From contig JANWIP010000003.1 of assembly GCA_025449845.1 (NCBI GenBank), forward strand, positions 78,876-142,875: DNA of 64,000 bases, given 5' to 3'. Source of the DNA: Solirubrobacteraceae bacterium. GTDB taxonomy: Bacteria; Actinomycetota; Thermoleophilia; Solirubrobacterales; Solirubrobacteraceae. The notes under the pieces were generated by a model. That model saw only the letters and a program-made list of their open reading frames with translations. It did no database searches and was not told where the DNA came from. The position numbers and the translations under genes are program-made. Shown in pieces: positions 54,338 through 63,589 of this stretch. Every line of letters starts with the position of its first letter. The first letter of the stretch is position 1.

Positions 54338-55963
54338 CTAGTTCGTGGGGTCTGTGGTGACCGGCTGCGGGGTGCCCGAAGGAGTCGAGACCGTAGGCGT
54401 CGTCGTGGCGCCACCCGCGCTGGCGGGAGGCGGAGTGACGGACGTAACGGGGGGTCCCGTTTCGGTTTCGGCGGCCGCAGGCGGCTGAGCAGGCGCCGGC
54501 GGAGGCGGAGTTTCCACGGTGGGCGTCGTTTCGACGGGCGGTGCGGTTTCAGCGGCAGGCGGCGCCGTGGGAGCCGCTGGGACACTGGTGGTAGTGGTGT
54601 CGGTCGGCGAAGGCAGCGGAGTGGACTCGGTGGTGACCTGGGTCACGGGCGGCTTTTCCGCGACGGGCGGCTTGACGGGCGTGGCGACCGCGCTGGTCGG
54701 TACCCCGCCTACTCCAGTCTTGGCGTCGGTGGTAGGGGCGGCGGTGACCGTGAGGTGCTTGCGCGCGTGACGGCGGTGAGCGCCAAGCGCGGCGAGAGCG
54801 GCAGCGCTGACGCTTGAGCTGCTCGGCTGCGGGGTTGAGCGCGCGACGGTGGGCGCGGCATAAATGGGGTGGGACAGGGCTGCGGCGGTAGCGACGGCCG
54901 AAGCGGAAGCGGTGACGGTGGCGGCGTGATGCCGATGGCTGTGGCCGTTGCCGCTGTGGTCGACCTCGACGGCGCCGGCGGTGACGAGCGCGGCGGCGGC
55001 GAGCGTGGCGGCGGCCTTGGTGGCCAAAGCCCCGGCGCCGGCGGTGGCAAGGCCTCCCATGCCCATGCCACCGGCGGCGCCCGCGCTCGCGGCGGCAGAA
55101 GCTCCCGCGGTGGCGCCCCCAGCGCCGACCGCATGAGCTCCGCCAGCCGAGGCGGTCGACCCAAACTTTGTCAAAAGCAGCTTCTTGAACAGCAGCAACG
55201 GCCCAACGGGAAGGATCGCCGCCAGCGCGTGATTGTTGTCCTTGAGGTGCTTGCGGAAGGCGCGACAGCGTTCGCAGTCGCGCAGGTGGCGCCGTTCGGC
55301 GGCCTCGACCTTGACGAGCCCCTCGGCGGCCTCGCCGAGCGTGGCACGGACTTCATCGCAGCTCAGCTGGCGCGCCTCGGCGGCCTCGGCCAGTGAGATG
55401 CGGGCACGTACGAGCAGAGACTTCACAGACGGGACGGTGGTCTCCATCGCCTGCGAGATCTGCTCGTAGGAGAGCGCATCGATCTCGCGCAGCAACAGCG
55501 CCGTGCGCTGGGTCTCGGGCAGCTTCTGCACGTCGCCGATGAGCTGACGGAAGCTCTCGCGGCGCAGCACCTGCTCGCCAGTGGACATGCCGTGATCGGC
55601 ATAGTGGATGTCCATCGAGTCGACGCCGATGGCGGAGGCGCGGCGCAGATGGTTGAGCGAGCGGTTACGCGCGATGCGATAGAGCCAAGGCCTGACGTTG
55701 ATCTCGCGCTCGTCGGCGAGAATCGCGTTAAAGGCGGCGACGAAGACCTCCTGCAGAACGTCCTCAGCGTCCTCCTTGGAGTTCAGCATGTGCCGGCAGA
55801 AGGCCAGCAGGCGCGCGTGGTAGCGCGAGAAGAGCGCCTCGAAGGCGGACTGCTGCCCGCGGCGGGTCAAAGCGATCAGGCGCTCGTCAGACTGTAAGCG
55901 CAGCAGTGAGCCCGAGCCTCTGGGCCCGGGCAATGCAGTTGGTTTTAGTGCGGAGACCTCCAC
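54338..55963 (-). CDS. ECF sigma factor fused to a zinc-finger (anti-sigma-like) and membrane/Pro-Thr-rich tail
   Basis: About 541 residues. The N-terminal half is an ECF sigma factor: region 2 (AFEALFSRYHARLLAFCRHM, DAEDVLQEVFVAAF, RPWLYRIARNRSLNHLRR) and region 4 (LPETQRTALLLREIDALSYE, VPSVKSLLVRARISL). Then ERRHLRDCERCRAF gives H-x3-C-x2-C, the ZAS zinc motif of anti-sigma factors, followed by hydrophobic Ala/Gly stretches likely to span the membrane, a His-rich patch and a long Pro/Thr tail. Start uncertain: TTG 56020 or GTG 55963, the latter chosen as closer to the sigma domain. Such a fusion could release sigma by proteolysis or conformational change; inferred. Confidence 0.85.
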   Translation of the reverse strand: MEVSALKPTALPGPRGSGSLLRLQSDERLIALTRRGQQSAFEALFSRYHARLLAFCRHMLNSKEDAEDVLQEVFVAAFNAILADEREINVRPWLYRIARNRSLNHLRRASAIGVDSMDIHYADHGMSTGEQVLRRESFRQLIGDVQKLPETQRTALLLREIDALSYEQISQAMETTVPSVKSLLVRARISLAEAAEARQLSCDEVRATLGEAAEGLVKVEAAERRHLRDCERCRAFRKHLKDNNHALAAILPVGPLLLFKKLLLTKFGSTASAGGAHAVGAGGATAGASAAASAGAAGGMGMGGLATAGAGALATKAAATLAAAALVTAGAVEVDHSGNGHSHRHHAATVTASASAVATAAALSHPIYAAPTVARSTPQPSSSSVSAAALAALGAHRRHARKHLTVTAAPTTDAKTGVGGVPTSAVATPVKPPVAEKPPVTQVTTESTPLPSPTDTTTTSVPAAPTAPPAAETAPPVETTPTVETPPPPAPAQPPAAAETETGPPVTSVTPPPASAGGATTTPTVSTPSGTPQPVTTDPTN

Positions 55964-56098
55964 GGCGGGTCCAATCGCTGGCTTTGAAACGCTGCTCTGT
56001 AGGTAAATACACCGTAGCAACGGGGAAGTTGCGGCTGAAAAGCGCCTACTCCTCGTCCTGGCTATCCGGGATCGGGCGGGCGTAAACTGGTCGAGCGC

Positions 56099-56182
56099 GC
56101 CCGGGTGGCGGAATCGGTATACGCAATCGACTTAAAATCGATGGCCCGAGAGGGCTTGTGGGTTCAAGTCCCACCCCGGGCA
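56099..56182 (+). tRNA. tRNA-Leu (anticodon TAA)
   Basis: 84-nt class II tRNA: acceptor GCCCGGG with CCCGGGC, anticodon stem/loop CGACTTAAAATCG giving TAA, a long variable arm (TGGCCCGAGAGGGCTT) and T-loop TTCAAGT. CCA is not encoded. Confidence 0.95.
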
Positions 56183-56264
56183 TCCATTCGACTGGATTTG
56201 AGAGGGACCCGGCTCGTCGGCCTGTGGCCGACTGCGCCACCCTCTTGTAGAGTCGCGCTCGGAA

Positions 56265-58040
56265 ATGTGCACGAAGAGCTCACAGGAGACAGGAGAGGCG
56301 ACAGGCCCCGAGGCCGAGGCCGGCACCTTCCATGGCGGCCGCCTGGTGGCACGTCGACTGAAGGCGAACGGCGTGAGCAAGCTGTTCACGCTGTCAGGCG
56401 GCCATCTGTTCTCGATCTACGACGGCTGCAAGGAGGAGGGCATCGAGATCGTGGATGTGCGCCACGAGTCCACGGCGGCATTCGCGGCGGAGGGTTGGGC
56501 GAAGGTGACGCGCGAAGTGGGCGTATGCGCACTGACCGCAGGCCCAGGCGTGACGAACGGTATGAGCGCAATGGCGAGCGCACAGGCAAACCATTCACCG
56601 ATGGTGGTGCTGGGCGGCCGAGCTCCGGCAGGCCGCTGGGGCATGGGCTCGTTGCAGGAGATCGATCACGTGCCGTTCGTGCGCCCGCTGACGAAGCTGG
56701 CGGCAACGCCGGAAAGCACCGAGGAAATCCCAGGCCTGGTGGAAGAGGCATTCGCGGCAGCGCAGGCACCGCACGGAGGCCCGACGTTCGTGGACTTCCC
56801 GCTGGACTACGTATTTATGGAGGCAGCAGAGGGTGAGTTCGATCCCCCAGTCGGGGGGGAGGGAGAGGAGGGCCGGCCGGGTCCCGGGTCTGGCGGGAAC
56901 CTGATCGGTCGCCGGCCAGGTGTTGGCCGCGCAACCCGAGCAAGCACGCGCGCGACGCGAGCGCTCGCGGATGGCCCAGCTCTGGAACGCGCGGCCAAAC
57001 TGCTGCGAGGTGCCGAGCGCCCGGTGGTGATGGCAGGGACGGACTTGTATTGGGGCCACGGGGAGGAAGCGCTGATGGAGCTGGTGGAAGCGCTGCGAAT
57101 ACCGGCGTTCGTAAATGGTCTGGCGCGCGGATGCGTGCCGGCGGACCACGAGCTGTTCTTCTCACGCGCGCGAGGACAGGCACTGAAAGAAGCAGATGTG
57201 GCGCTGGTGGTCGGCGTGCCGATGGACTTCAGGCTGGGCTTCGGGGCGTCGTTTGGCGAGGAGACGGAGATCGTGGTGGTGGACGTGGCGGAGCCGCAGC
57301 GCAGGCACCCGCGCGTGGTGGCAGCGGAGCTGTATGGGGATCTGCGCCAGACGCTGACGGACCTGCGCGGCGCGGCAACTCCAGAGACCAAGCGCAGCGA
57401 TGCATGGGTGACACGCCTGCGTGAAGCCGAGAGCGAGAAGCGCGCGAAGGAGCGGGAGGAGCTTGAAGACGAGCGCGCGCCACTGCATCCGATGCGGCTG
57501 TACCACGAGCTGGGCCAGGTGCTGGATCGGGACGCGATCGTGATCGGCGATGGAGGCGACTTCGTGTCCTATGCAGGCCGCGTGATCGACAGCTACAAGC
57601 CAGGATGCTGGCTCGACCCCGGCCCGTTTGGATGCTTGGGCACAGGACCGGGATACGCGCTGGCGGCGAAGCTGGCGCGGCCGCAGAGCCAGGTCGTGCT
57701 GCTGCTGGGCGACGGGGCGTTTGGCTTCTCGGGGATGGAGTTCGACACGCTGGCGCGCCATGGCGTGAGTGTGGTGGGAGTGATGGGCAACAACGGTATA
57801 TGGGCACTTGAGAAGCACCCGATGGAGTTCCTGTATGGGTACTCGGTGGCGGCTGAGTTGCGACCGGAGACGCGCTACGACGAGGTGGTGGAAGCACTGG
57901 GCGGCCACGGCGAGCTGGTGCGGCGCCCGGAGGAATTGCGAGGAGCGCTGGAGCGCGCGCTGAGCGCGGGAGCCCCGGCGCTGGTGAATGTGCTGACGGA
58001 TCCCGACGTCGTGTATCCGCGTAAGTCCAACTTGGCCTAG
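56265..58040 (+). CDS. Thiamine-diphosphate enzyme, acetolactate synthase large-subunit-like
   Basis: 591 residues in three ThDP domains: N-terminal Pyr domain with [15 protein letters not shown] (Glu68), middle domain, and C-terminal PP domain with [15 protein letters not shown] (about 482) and MGNNGIW (about 508), which bind ThDP and Mg. Overall closest to acetolactate synthase/oxalyl-CoA decarboxylase-like enzymes; the exact substrate cannot be told from sequence. A low-complexity Gly/Arg insert (about 190-225) is encoded by G-rich DNA. GTG start. No small regulatory subunit (ilvN) is adjacent, so it need not be the branched-chain enzyme. Confidence 0.85.
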   Translation: MCTKSSQETGEATGPEAEAGTFHGGRLVARRLKANGVSKLFTLSGGHLFSIYDGCKEEGIEIVDVRHESTAAFAAEGWAKVTREVGVCALTAGPGVTNGMSAMASAQANHSPMVVLGGRAPAGRWGMGSLQEIDHVPFVRPLTKLAATPESTEEIPGLVEEAFAAAQAPHGGPTFVDFPLDYVFMEAAEGEFDPPVGGEGEEGRPGPGSGGNLIGRRPGVGRATRASTRATRALADGPALERAAKLLRGAERPVVMAGTDLYWGHGEEALMELVEALRIPAFVNGLARGCVPADHELFFSRARGQALKEADVALVVGVPMDFRLGFGASFGEETEIVVVDVAEPQRRHPRVVAAELYGDLRQTLTDLRGAATPETKRSDAWVTRLREAESEKRAKEREELEDERAPLHPMRLYHELGQVLDRDAIVIGDGGDFVSYAGRVIDSYKPGCWLDPGPFGCLGTGPGYALAAKLARPQSQVVLLLGDGAFGFSGMEFDTLARHGVSVVGVMGNNGIWALEKHPMEFLYGYSVAAELRPETRYDEVVEALGGHGELVRRPEELRGALERALSAGAPALVNVLTDPDVVYPRKSNLA

Positions 58041-58069
58041 CGCCGCTTGGGCGCCTCGTCGCTTGACCT

Positions 58070-58088
58070 CCCTGGCGTTGCGCCAGGG
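58070..58088. terminator. Hairpin after the ThDP-enzyme gene
   Basis: CCCTGGCG-TTG-CGCCAGGG, perfect 8-bp stem, 30 nt past the stop. No T-run, but a likely 3' end of the plus-strand transcript. Confidence 0.55.
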
Positions 58089-58148
58089 CTTGGCCCCTAG
58101 CGCCTCATGGGCTTAGCTCCGTGGTCTAGGGAGCACGAAAAGTGACCC

Positions 58149-58186
58149 CAAAAAGCGAGGAAGCCGCCAGGGTGGGCGGCTTCCTC
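58149..58186 (-). terminator. Rho-independent terminator, minus strand
   Basis: A perfect 12-bp stem (58157-58168 with 58175-58186) and six-base loop, followed on the minus strand by GCTTTTTGG. The strongest intrinsic terminator in the window; it ends either the Ppx/GppA transcript or a structured RNA upstream of it. Confidence 0.8.
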
Positions 58187-58381
58187 AGAAGTCCTGAGGG
58201 ACAGGCAGGGGTACGTACCTCAGGACTGGGGGGTAGGGCGACCCAGGACGGCGGGAGTACCGATCGCTCAGTACCTCGCCCCAGGTCTATGGACCGTCTG
58301 AGAGGGCGCGTGGCACGGCCCCACGCCGCCTCAGTGAGAAGCATATCGCATGTCAGAACTTTTGGGGAAACAAGAAAGGAC

Positions 58382-59305
58382 TCATCCGAGCCCAGCGAGA
58401 CGCAGCGCACCACCGCGCAGAATGTCGTGCTCAGAGACCTCGACATGGTCGAGCTCAAAGGCGCGCATGGCCTCCTGCAGCAGGATCATGCCAGCAACGA
58501 TCGTGGGAGCGCGGTCGGGGTGCAGGCCGACGACGTCGCGACGCTGCTGGTCAGTCATGTCAGCGAGACGAGCAAGGAGCAGATCGACGGTGGCGAGCAA
58601 GAGCGTGTAGCCGTGCACGCGCGCAGGATCGTAAGGGTCGAGCTCGAGATCGATGGCGGCGGCGGAGGTGGCGGTGCCAGCGACGGCGATGCCACGCGTG
58701 ACGGGCGCGCGCTCCTGCGGAGGCAGACCGTCGAGAAAGACCTGGCGGGTGTCGAGTGCGAGCTGCTGTAACTCCTCAGGCGCGGGAGGGTCGGAATGGA
58801 TATGACGCTCGCTCATGCGCACTACGCCTGCCTGCAGAGAGACGTGAAAGCCGGCAGTGTGGTCGTGGCCGACGATGAACTCGGTGGAGCCGCCGCCGAT
58901 GTCGATGACGACGGTCGGCTCAGCAGATGGCTGACGGTCACTCATGGCGCCTTGAAAAGTGAGCTGAGCCTCTTCATCGCCCGAGAGAGTGCGCGCGTCG
59001 AGCCGATAGTCATTGCGGACGCGCTCGGTAAAGGCGGCGCCGTTGCGGGCATCGCGCACGGCCGAGGTCAGCACGGCAAGGTTGGCCTCGCAACGATGCT
59101 CGTCAATGAGTCGGCGATAGTCGGCGAGCACGGCGCAGGTGCGCTCGATGGCCTCCTCGCCAAGGTCCCCGCCGGAGTCGACGTGTTCTCCTAGGCGCGT
59201 AACACGGGAGTGCCTGACGAGATCGCTGACCGTGCCGGAAGGCTCGACGTCGGCTATGAGCAGGCGAGTGGAGTTGGTGCCGATGTCGACCATGGCGACG
59301 CGCAT
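58382..59305 (-). CDS. Ppx/GppA-family exopolyphosphatase or guanosine pentaphosphatase
   Basis: 307 residues of the ASKHA fold: VDIGTNSTRLLIADV (6-20), catalytic-site SGDEEAQLTF (Glu112), VIDIGGGSTEFIVG (133-146), AGTATSAAAIDLELDPYDP and VSEHDILRGGALRLAG. It lacks the extra C-terminal domains of E. coli Ppx, as is common in actinobacteria, where a gene of this type often lies near eno and the FtsB-like gene. It hydrolyses polyphosphate or pppGpp; which one cannot be told. Confidence 0.9.
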   Translation of the reverse strand: MRVAMVDIGTNSTRLLIADVEPSGTVSDLVRHSRVTRLGEHVDSGGDLGEEAIERTCAVLADYRRLIDEHRCEANLAVLTSAVRDARNGAAFTERVRNDYRLDARTLSGDEEAQLTFQGAMSDRQPSAEPTVVIDIGGGSTEFIVGHDHTAGFHVSLQAGVVRMSERHIHSDPPAPEELQQLALDTRQVFLDGLPPQERAPVTRGIAVAGTATSAAAIDLELDPYDPARVHGYTLLLATVDLLLARLADMTDQQRRDVVGLHPDRAPTIVAGMILLQEAMRAFELDHVEVSEHDILRGGALRLAGLG

Positions 59306-59343
59306 TCGGGCGGGGATGCTAGAGGTGCCGTAGGTTTGGCGTC

Positions 59344-59397
59344 ATGAAGAAAGCAATGAAGGAGAGCGAGATGAGCGAATTGAGGAGAGCGAGATGA
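59344..59397 (+). other. Upstream ORF of 17 codons overlapping the SDR start
   Basis: MKKAMKESEMSELRRAR then stop. Its TGA (59395-59397) overlaps the SDR ATG at 59394. The segment GGAGAGCGAGATGAGCG is duplicated, giving two start-like sites 23 bp apart, the first of which lies in this short frame. It may couple or regulate translation. Confidence 0.5.
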
Positions 59398-60131
59398 GCG
59401 CAAGCGAGAGCAGCTCGGCGAGCGAGAGCAGCCCAGTGGCATTGGTAAGCGGAGCCAACCGCGGAATCGGCCGTGAGGTGGCGCGTCAGCTGGCAGAGCG
59501 CGGCTATCGCGTGTTGCTGAGCGCACGCGAGGAGCAGAAGGCCAGCGCGGCAGCCGCGGAACTGGCGCAGAGCACGGGCGCAGAGGTGACGCCACTGCAG
59601 CTAGATGTCGCCGACCCGGCGAGCATCGCGGCAGCGGCCGCGCGCGTGCAGGCGGATCCAGGCAAGCTGGATGTGCTGGTGAACAATGCGGGCGTGGGCA
59701 GCGACTTCGGCGTGTCAGGCGTAGAGCCGGACTTCGCGAAGGTACAGGCGGCGCTGGATACGAACTTCTTCGGTGCCTACCGTCTGACGATCGCGCTATT
59801 GGGCCTGTTGCGCGAGAGCGAGCATCCGCGCATCGTGAACGTCTCAAGCGGCATGGGCGGCGTGGCGGAGATGGGCGGATGGTCGCCGGGTTATCGGGTC
59901 TCGAAGGCCGCGATGAACGCAATGACGCGCATCCTCTCCACCGAGCTCGCGGGCGAGGGGTTCCTCGTGAACTCGGCCTGCCCGGGCTTTGTGAAGACCG
60001 ACATGGGCGGACCGATGGGGGCGCAGAAGCCGGTGGAGGACGGCGCCTCGGGGATCGTCTGGCTGGCTACACTGGGGGACGACGGGCCAACCGGCGGGTT
60101 CTTCAGGGACGGCGAGCCGGTGGTGTTCTAA
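59394..60131 (+). CDS. Short-chain dehydrogenase/reductase
   Basis: 245 residues, Rossmann fold: VSGANRGIGREVA (cofactor TGxxxGxG-type), LDVADPAS, NNAGVGSDFGV, NVSSGMGG and YRVSKAAMNAM with catalytic YxxxK. Resembles carbonyl-reductase-type SDRs (short DTNFFGAYRLTIALL). Ser-rich N-terminus is extra. Divergent from ppx. Substrate unknown. Confidence 0.9.
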   Translation: MSASESSSASESSPVALVSGANRGIGREVARQLAERGYRVLLSAREEQKASAAAAELAQSTGAEVTPLQLDVADPASIAAAAARVQADPGKLDVLVNNAGVGSDFGVSGVEPDFAKVQAALDTNFFGAYRLTIALLGLLRESEHPRIVNVSSGMGGVAEMGGWSPGYRVSKAAMNAMTRILSTELAGEGFLVNSACPGFVKTDMGGPMGAQKPVEDGASGIVWLATLGDDGPTGGFFRDGEPVVF

Positions 60132-60144
60132 GGGCGATTTTTGC

Positions 60145-60150
60145 TAGAAT
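60145..60150 (+). promoter_or_regulatory. -10 box of the initiator tRNA gene
   Basis: TAGAAT lies 12 nt before the tRNA 5' end, in an AT-rich stretch after the SDR gene. No clear -35 was found. Confidence 0.4.
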
Positions 60151-60162
60151 CTGGCTCAACGG

Positions 60163-60235
<73 letters not shown>

Positions 60236-60245
60236 TCCAAGAAAG

Positions 60246-60268
60246 CCCTGCAAATGCGGGGTTTTTTT
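60246..60268 (+). terminator. Rho-independent terminator of tRNA-fMet
   Basis: CCCTGC-AAAT-GCGGGG stem followed by seven T residues (60262-60268), 10 nt past the tRNA. Confidence 0.85.
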
Positions 60269-61019
60269 GTGAGATGACTCGGGCGAGCGCGGCTGCCGTT
60301 GTTCCAATGTCGTTCCAATTTATTTCAAACCTGCAGCTTCGGCGCTTTGCCGCACTCGCATCGCGTAAGTGTTGAGCTTGTGCTGGCCAGTGTCCTTCGG
60401 GTAGCCGAGCCGCCGCGGGCCCCGAGAGCGGTGGCATCTGCTGAGAGGTTCGTATCCGAGGCTGGTCCAGAGGGCCGGACTATGAGGCCGTGCCGCCGTT
60501 GTGCATGGGAAGGGCGCTCAAGTTGCTGGGCGACCGTGAGGGCGCTGTCGCTGGGGAGAGTGCGGTCGCAATCACGCGGGCACCGCGCTTGAGTATCGAG
60601 TCTTGGAGTGCTGTCGCGGGGGAGGAGGGGGCTGGGGGCGAGCTCACCTCCGACTGGTTCTTCGAGGGCCCCCGATGCTACCCTAGAGAGAAGGCGAACT
60701 GGGTTTCCTCGCAAGTCTTTGGGAGGCCGTCATGGCCGGTACAGCCGTTCCTCGCTCCCAGCACTTAATGGGCCAGCCTGGGCGCGGCAAGATCACGGCC
60801 TCAGCGGCGGGTCGTCGAGGCATCCCGGTCAGCCAGAAACAGCCGACGCCGGTGGTGAACGCCGATACCCCCACGCTGCGCCTTAAAGCTGGCTGGCCCT
60901 GCTCAGGCGCCCGCGCTCTAGACTGGTGTGCGCTAGGGTGACCCCTCAGATAAAAGTGAGTTCCGTCCGATGCTCTTAGCAGCATGACAGTCAAACCACA
61001 GCAACGAGCCAGGATCACG
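60269..61019. other. Region after tRNA-fMet without a supported gene
   Basis: No open frame here matches a family I know. On the minus strand near 60270-60330 a reading frame resembles the end of a tyrosine-integrase-like gene abutting a tRNA (EINWNDIGTTAAALARV), which suggests decayed integrative DNA. ATG 60732, after a GGGAGG site, opens 69 codons of unclear status. Confidence 0.4.
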
Positions 61020-61286
61020 ATGCCCACTACCACCCAGGCGATACTCGAAGAGGACGGCACACAGGTTGCGCTTGAGCAGGTAGCTGAGAAGGTCGGGGAG
61101 GCCGAACAGGTCATCCTGAGACTCCTCAGTGAGGAGGGCGATCGGGACTGGTCGATTAGAGAGCTGCAGGATGCGGCTGCCTATCAAGACAGTCTCTCCC
61201 CGTGGGTAATCTCAATTGCGTTCATGCGTCTGCGTAAAGCCGGCACCATACGCTTGGACAGCAACCTACGAATACAAGCGGTCTGA
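61020..61286 (+). CDS. Small winged-helix-like protein before the dGTPase-like gene
   Basis: 88 residues: EQVAEKVGEAEQVILRLLSE, DWSIRELQDAAAYQDSLSPW, VISIAFMRLRKAGTIRLDS has the helix-helix-wing look of a winged helix. ATG 61020 has AGGAT close upstream; ATG 60984 would add 12 residues. It lies 30 nt before the next gene and is likely in its operon, as regulator or partner. Confidence 0.6.
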   Translation: MPTTTQAILEEDGTQVALEQVAEKVGEAEQVILRLLSEEGDRDWSIRELQDAAAYQDSLSPWVISIAFMRLRKAGTIRLDSNLRIQAV

Positions 61287-61316
61287 CTCGCCGTTCGGGC
61301 GCCGCCCACCAGCGCT

Positions 61317-62654
61317 TTGGAAGCCAGGCTCACGCCTCCAACCAACGAGGTGCTCGCGACGCTCGACGAGCGACGACACCCCGAAACTCCATCGAAGATC
61401 CGCACCGAGACCCAGCGCGACCGCGATCGGATTCTCTACAGCTCCGCGTTCCTGCGGCTTGCCCACGTGACGCAGGTCGCAGCCCCCGAGGTCGGTCACA
61501 CCTTTCACAGCCGCATGATCCACTCGCTGAAGGTCGCTCAGGTAGCCCGCGTGCTTGCACGACAGTTCAAGGTCCAGGCCCTCCGGGGTGAGTTGGAGCC
61601 GGTGGCGACCAAGCTGGTCGAGGCGCTCGATGAACACGCAACCGAGGGCGCCGCGCTCGCGCACGACCTCGGCCACCCTCCGTTCGGGCACCTCGCCGAG
61701 AACGTCCTACAGCGCTGTTCAAAGGATGGCGGTGCAAGCTTCGAGGGAAACCCGCAGTCTTTTCGCATAGTCACCCGCCTCGCTCTTCGCTCCGTGGACA
61801 TTCCAGGGCTCAACCTCACCAGGCGCACCCTGAACGGCATGCTGAAGTATCCGTGGCTTCATGCCGAGGAGCCGGTCGAGCACGCCGAGAAGTGGGGCGC
61901 ATACGACGGGGACAAGGACTATTTCCACTGGGCCAGACAGGGAATGGAGCCCGAAACCCGCACCCTCGAGGCACATTTGATGGACTGGGCAGACGACGTC
62001 AGTTACGCCGTCCACGATATGGACGATTTCTATCGTGCGGGCCTAGTGCCGCTCGACCGGCTCGTCACCGACCCGCTTGAGCTGGCCGCGTTCAAGGACG
62101 ACCTTGCCAAGCGCTACGAGCAAGATGCGGGCCGCCTCGCCAGTGCCGCTGACCGCCTCTTTGGAGAAGGCTTCATCTCCTCGATCCGCACCCGCTTCGC
62201 GGGGCGCGCAGAAGAGCGAGTCAGCCTGCGGTCTCTAGGCTCGTTGCTGATCACCCGCTACGTGGAAGCTGTGAGTCTCAGGGATGCACCCGACGGTGAG
62301 TCCGCAATCCTTCACATCCCCGAGGACATTCAGGACGAGGTCACCATTCTCAAGCGGCTGACCTGGTTCTACATCATCGACCGTCCCTCGCTCGCCGTGA
62401 TCCAGCGGGGACACGAGCACATCATCGAATCGCTCTACAAGATGTACCACGACGCCATGGACAGCGGGCGACTGGATGTCTTCCCCCCCGCCGTCGCCGA
62501 GCAGGTGAAAAAGGTGAAGGGGACAACCCTGCGCGAGCGGATCATTATCGACCTGATCGCCAGCATGACTGAGATCAGTGCCACCGAGATCTACCGCCAG
62601 CACCTCGGTGTCTCGCACGGGTCGATTGTCGCCCGTGCCTCAGGGCCACTCTAG
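61317..62654 (+). CDS. HD-domain dNTP triphosphohydrolase (dGTPase-like)
   Basis: 445 residues: TETQRDRDRILYSSAFLRLA, HTFHSRMIHSLKVAQVARVL, GAALAHDLGHPPFGHLAENV with the HD pair (His116, Asp117), and MDWADDVSYAVHDMDD carry the metal ligands of deoxyguanosine triphosphatase-type HD enzymes. They cleave dNTPs to nucleoside and triphosphate. Start uncertain: TTG 61317, with GTG 61350 as an alternative. Related dGTPases limit phage growth by depleting dNTPs; position beyond a tRNA makes a similar role possible here but unproven. Confidence 0.85.
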   Translation: MEARLTPPTNEVLATLDERRHPETPSKIRTETQRDRDRILYSSAFLRLAHVTQVAAPEVGHTFHSRMIHSLKVAQVARVLARQFKVQALRGELEPVATKLVEALDEHATEGAALAHDLGHPPFGHLAENVLQRCSKDGGASFEGNPQSFRIVTRLALRSVDIPGLNLTRRTLNGMLKYPWLHAEEPVEHAEKWGAYDGDKDYFHWARQGMEPETRTLEAHLMDWADDVSYAVHDMDDFYRAGLVPLDRLVTDPLELAAFKDDLAKRYEQDAGRLASAADRLFGEGFISSIRTRFAGRAEERVSLRSLGSLLITRYVEAVSLRDAPDGESAILHIPEDIQDEVTILKRLTWFYIIDRPSLAVIQRGHEHIIESLYKMYHDAMDSGRLDVFPPAVAEQVKKVKGTTLRERIIIDLIASMTEISATEIYRQHLGVSHGSIVARASGPL

Positions 62655-62656
62655 AG

Positions 62657-63589
62657 TCAATCAGCGGGCTGAGGCTGGGGGAGCGATGGCAGTCCTCCGA
62701 TCCTTTCAAGACTCTCGATCACGACGTGCAGGTCGAGTGGCTTGTCCATCCGGGCTATCGCGGTGATCAATGTTCCGTCAAAATCCTCGAGTGCGTTTGC
62801 GTCCTCCTCGTGCGCGGGAATCGATATGCGAGCGCGGCCAGAACGCACCGTCAGCGTGCCGCCGTTATCGGTGAGCATGAGTTTGCTCACGTATAATCCG
62901 GTGCCGCGCGCCATGCCAGGCGTGCTGGTACGTCCTGGCGCGAGTGCTGTGCTGACCGCAGCGGAATCATCGGCAAGACCCTCAAACGCGCTGTTTTTTG
63001 CGAGGCTGCGTCGAATCCCAATCCCCCTGTCGGCGACCGCGATTTCCAGCTCATCCCAGTCGGGGCGCAACTTCAACGCCACCACACCACCGTCGATATC
63101 CGCATGCTGAAGCACATTGACCGTCAGATCCCAGATGATCGCCTCCACCGCGAGCGAGGTCTCGATCTGCTCGTCGTCCGACCAAAGCTTCAGCCACTTG
63201 AGCCCTGCTGCGACTGCGCGCTCGATCTCCTCGTGGTTGCAGAAAGCCGCACAACCCGAGAAACGAGACCCATCTCCATCGTTGGCGGAGATATCTGACG
63301 GCGACTCAAGTTGGGCGGCCAGACGGTCCGGGTCCAAGCACTCTCGAAGCGTCGGCGAGCGCGGCGGCACATAGCCCGCTAGCGGATCGCAAAGGCCCCT
63401 CGAGCAAGCGGTCCGAAGCGTCGCTATCAGCACGGCCAAAGCCGATGCGCTCAGATCCCGCAGCTCACTGAAGTTCATCAGCATTTGCTCGGGCGAAGTC
63501 AACCTCGTGACCGGAGCAAGCGCGCGACACAACGCGTCAACGTCGTCGGTCCCGAACTCGCCCGACAGCGCAACTCGTCGTGGCATCAC
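62657..63589 (-). CDS. STAS-like and histidine-kinase-type ATPase protein
   Basis: 310 residues. N-terminal part (MLMNFSELRDLSASALAVLI) is STAS-like. The middle is a GHKL ATPase: AIIWDLTVNVLQHADIDG (N box), EIAVADRGIGIRRSL (G1) and GMARGTGLYVSKLML with GGTLTVRSG (G2). No phospho-accepting His domain, so it resembles anti-sigma/serine-kinase switches. Convergent with the dGTPase-like gene. Target unknown. Confidence 0.75.
   Translation of the reverse strand: MMPRRVALSGEFGTDDVDALCRALAPVTRLTSPEQMLMNFSELRDLSASALAVLIATLRTACSRGLCDPLAGYVPPRSPTLRECLDPDRLAAQLESPSDISANDGDGSRFSGCAAFCNHEEIERAVAAGLKWLKLWSDDEQIETSLAVEAIIWDLTVNVLQHADIDGGVVALKLRPDWDELEIAVADRGIGIRRSLAKNSAFEGLADDSAAVSTALAPGRTSTPGMARGTGLYVSKLMLTDNGGTLTVRSGRARISIPAHEEDANALEDFDGTLITAIARMDKPLDLHVVIESLERIGGLPSLPQPQPAD

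Larger units (their letters stand above)
58041..58381. other. Intergenic region with several strong inverted repeats
   Basis: No gene is supported. Read on the minus strand it has successive stem-loops: a stem around 58285-58330, an imperfect one near 58235-58285, a perfect 10-bp repeat (58190-58199 with 58218-58227), and a terminator at 58149-58186. This may be the 3' end of the Ppx transcript or a separate structured RNA. Confidence 0.5.

Noticed and set aside
60732..60941. 69-codon plus-strand ORF after a GGGAGG site
   Set aside because: No recognisable pattern and low conservation expectation in relic DNA; mentioned only in the region note.
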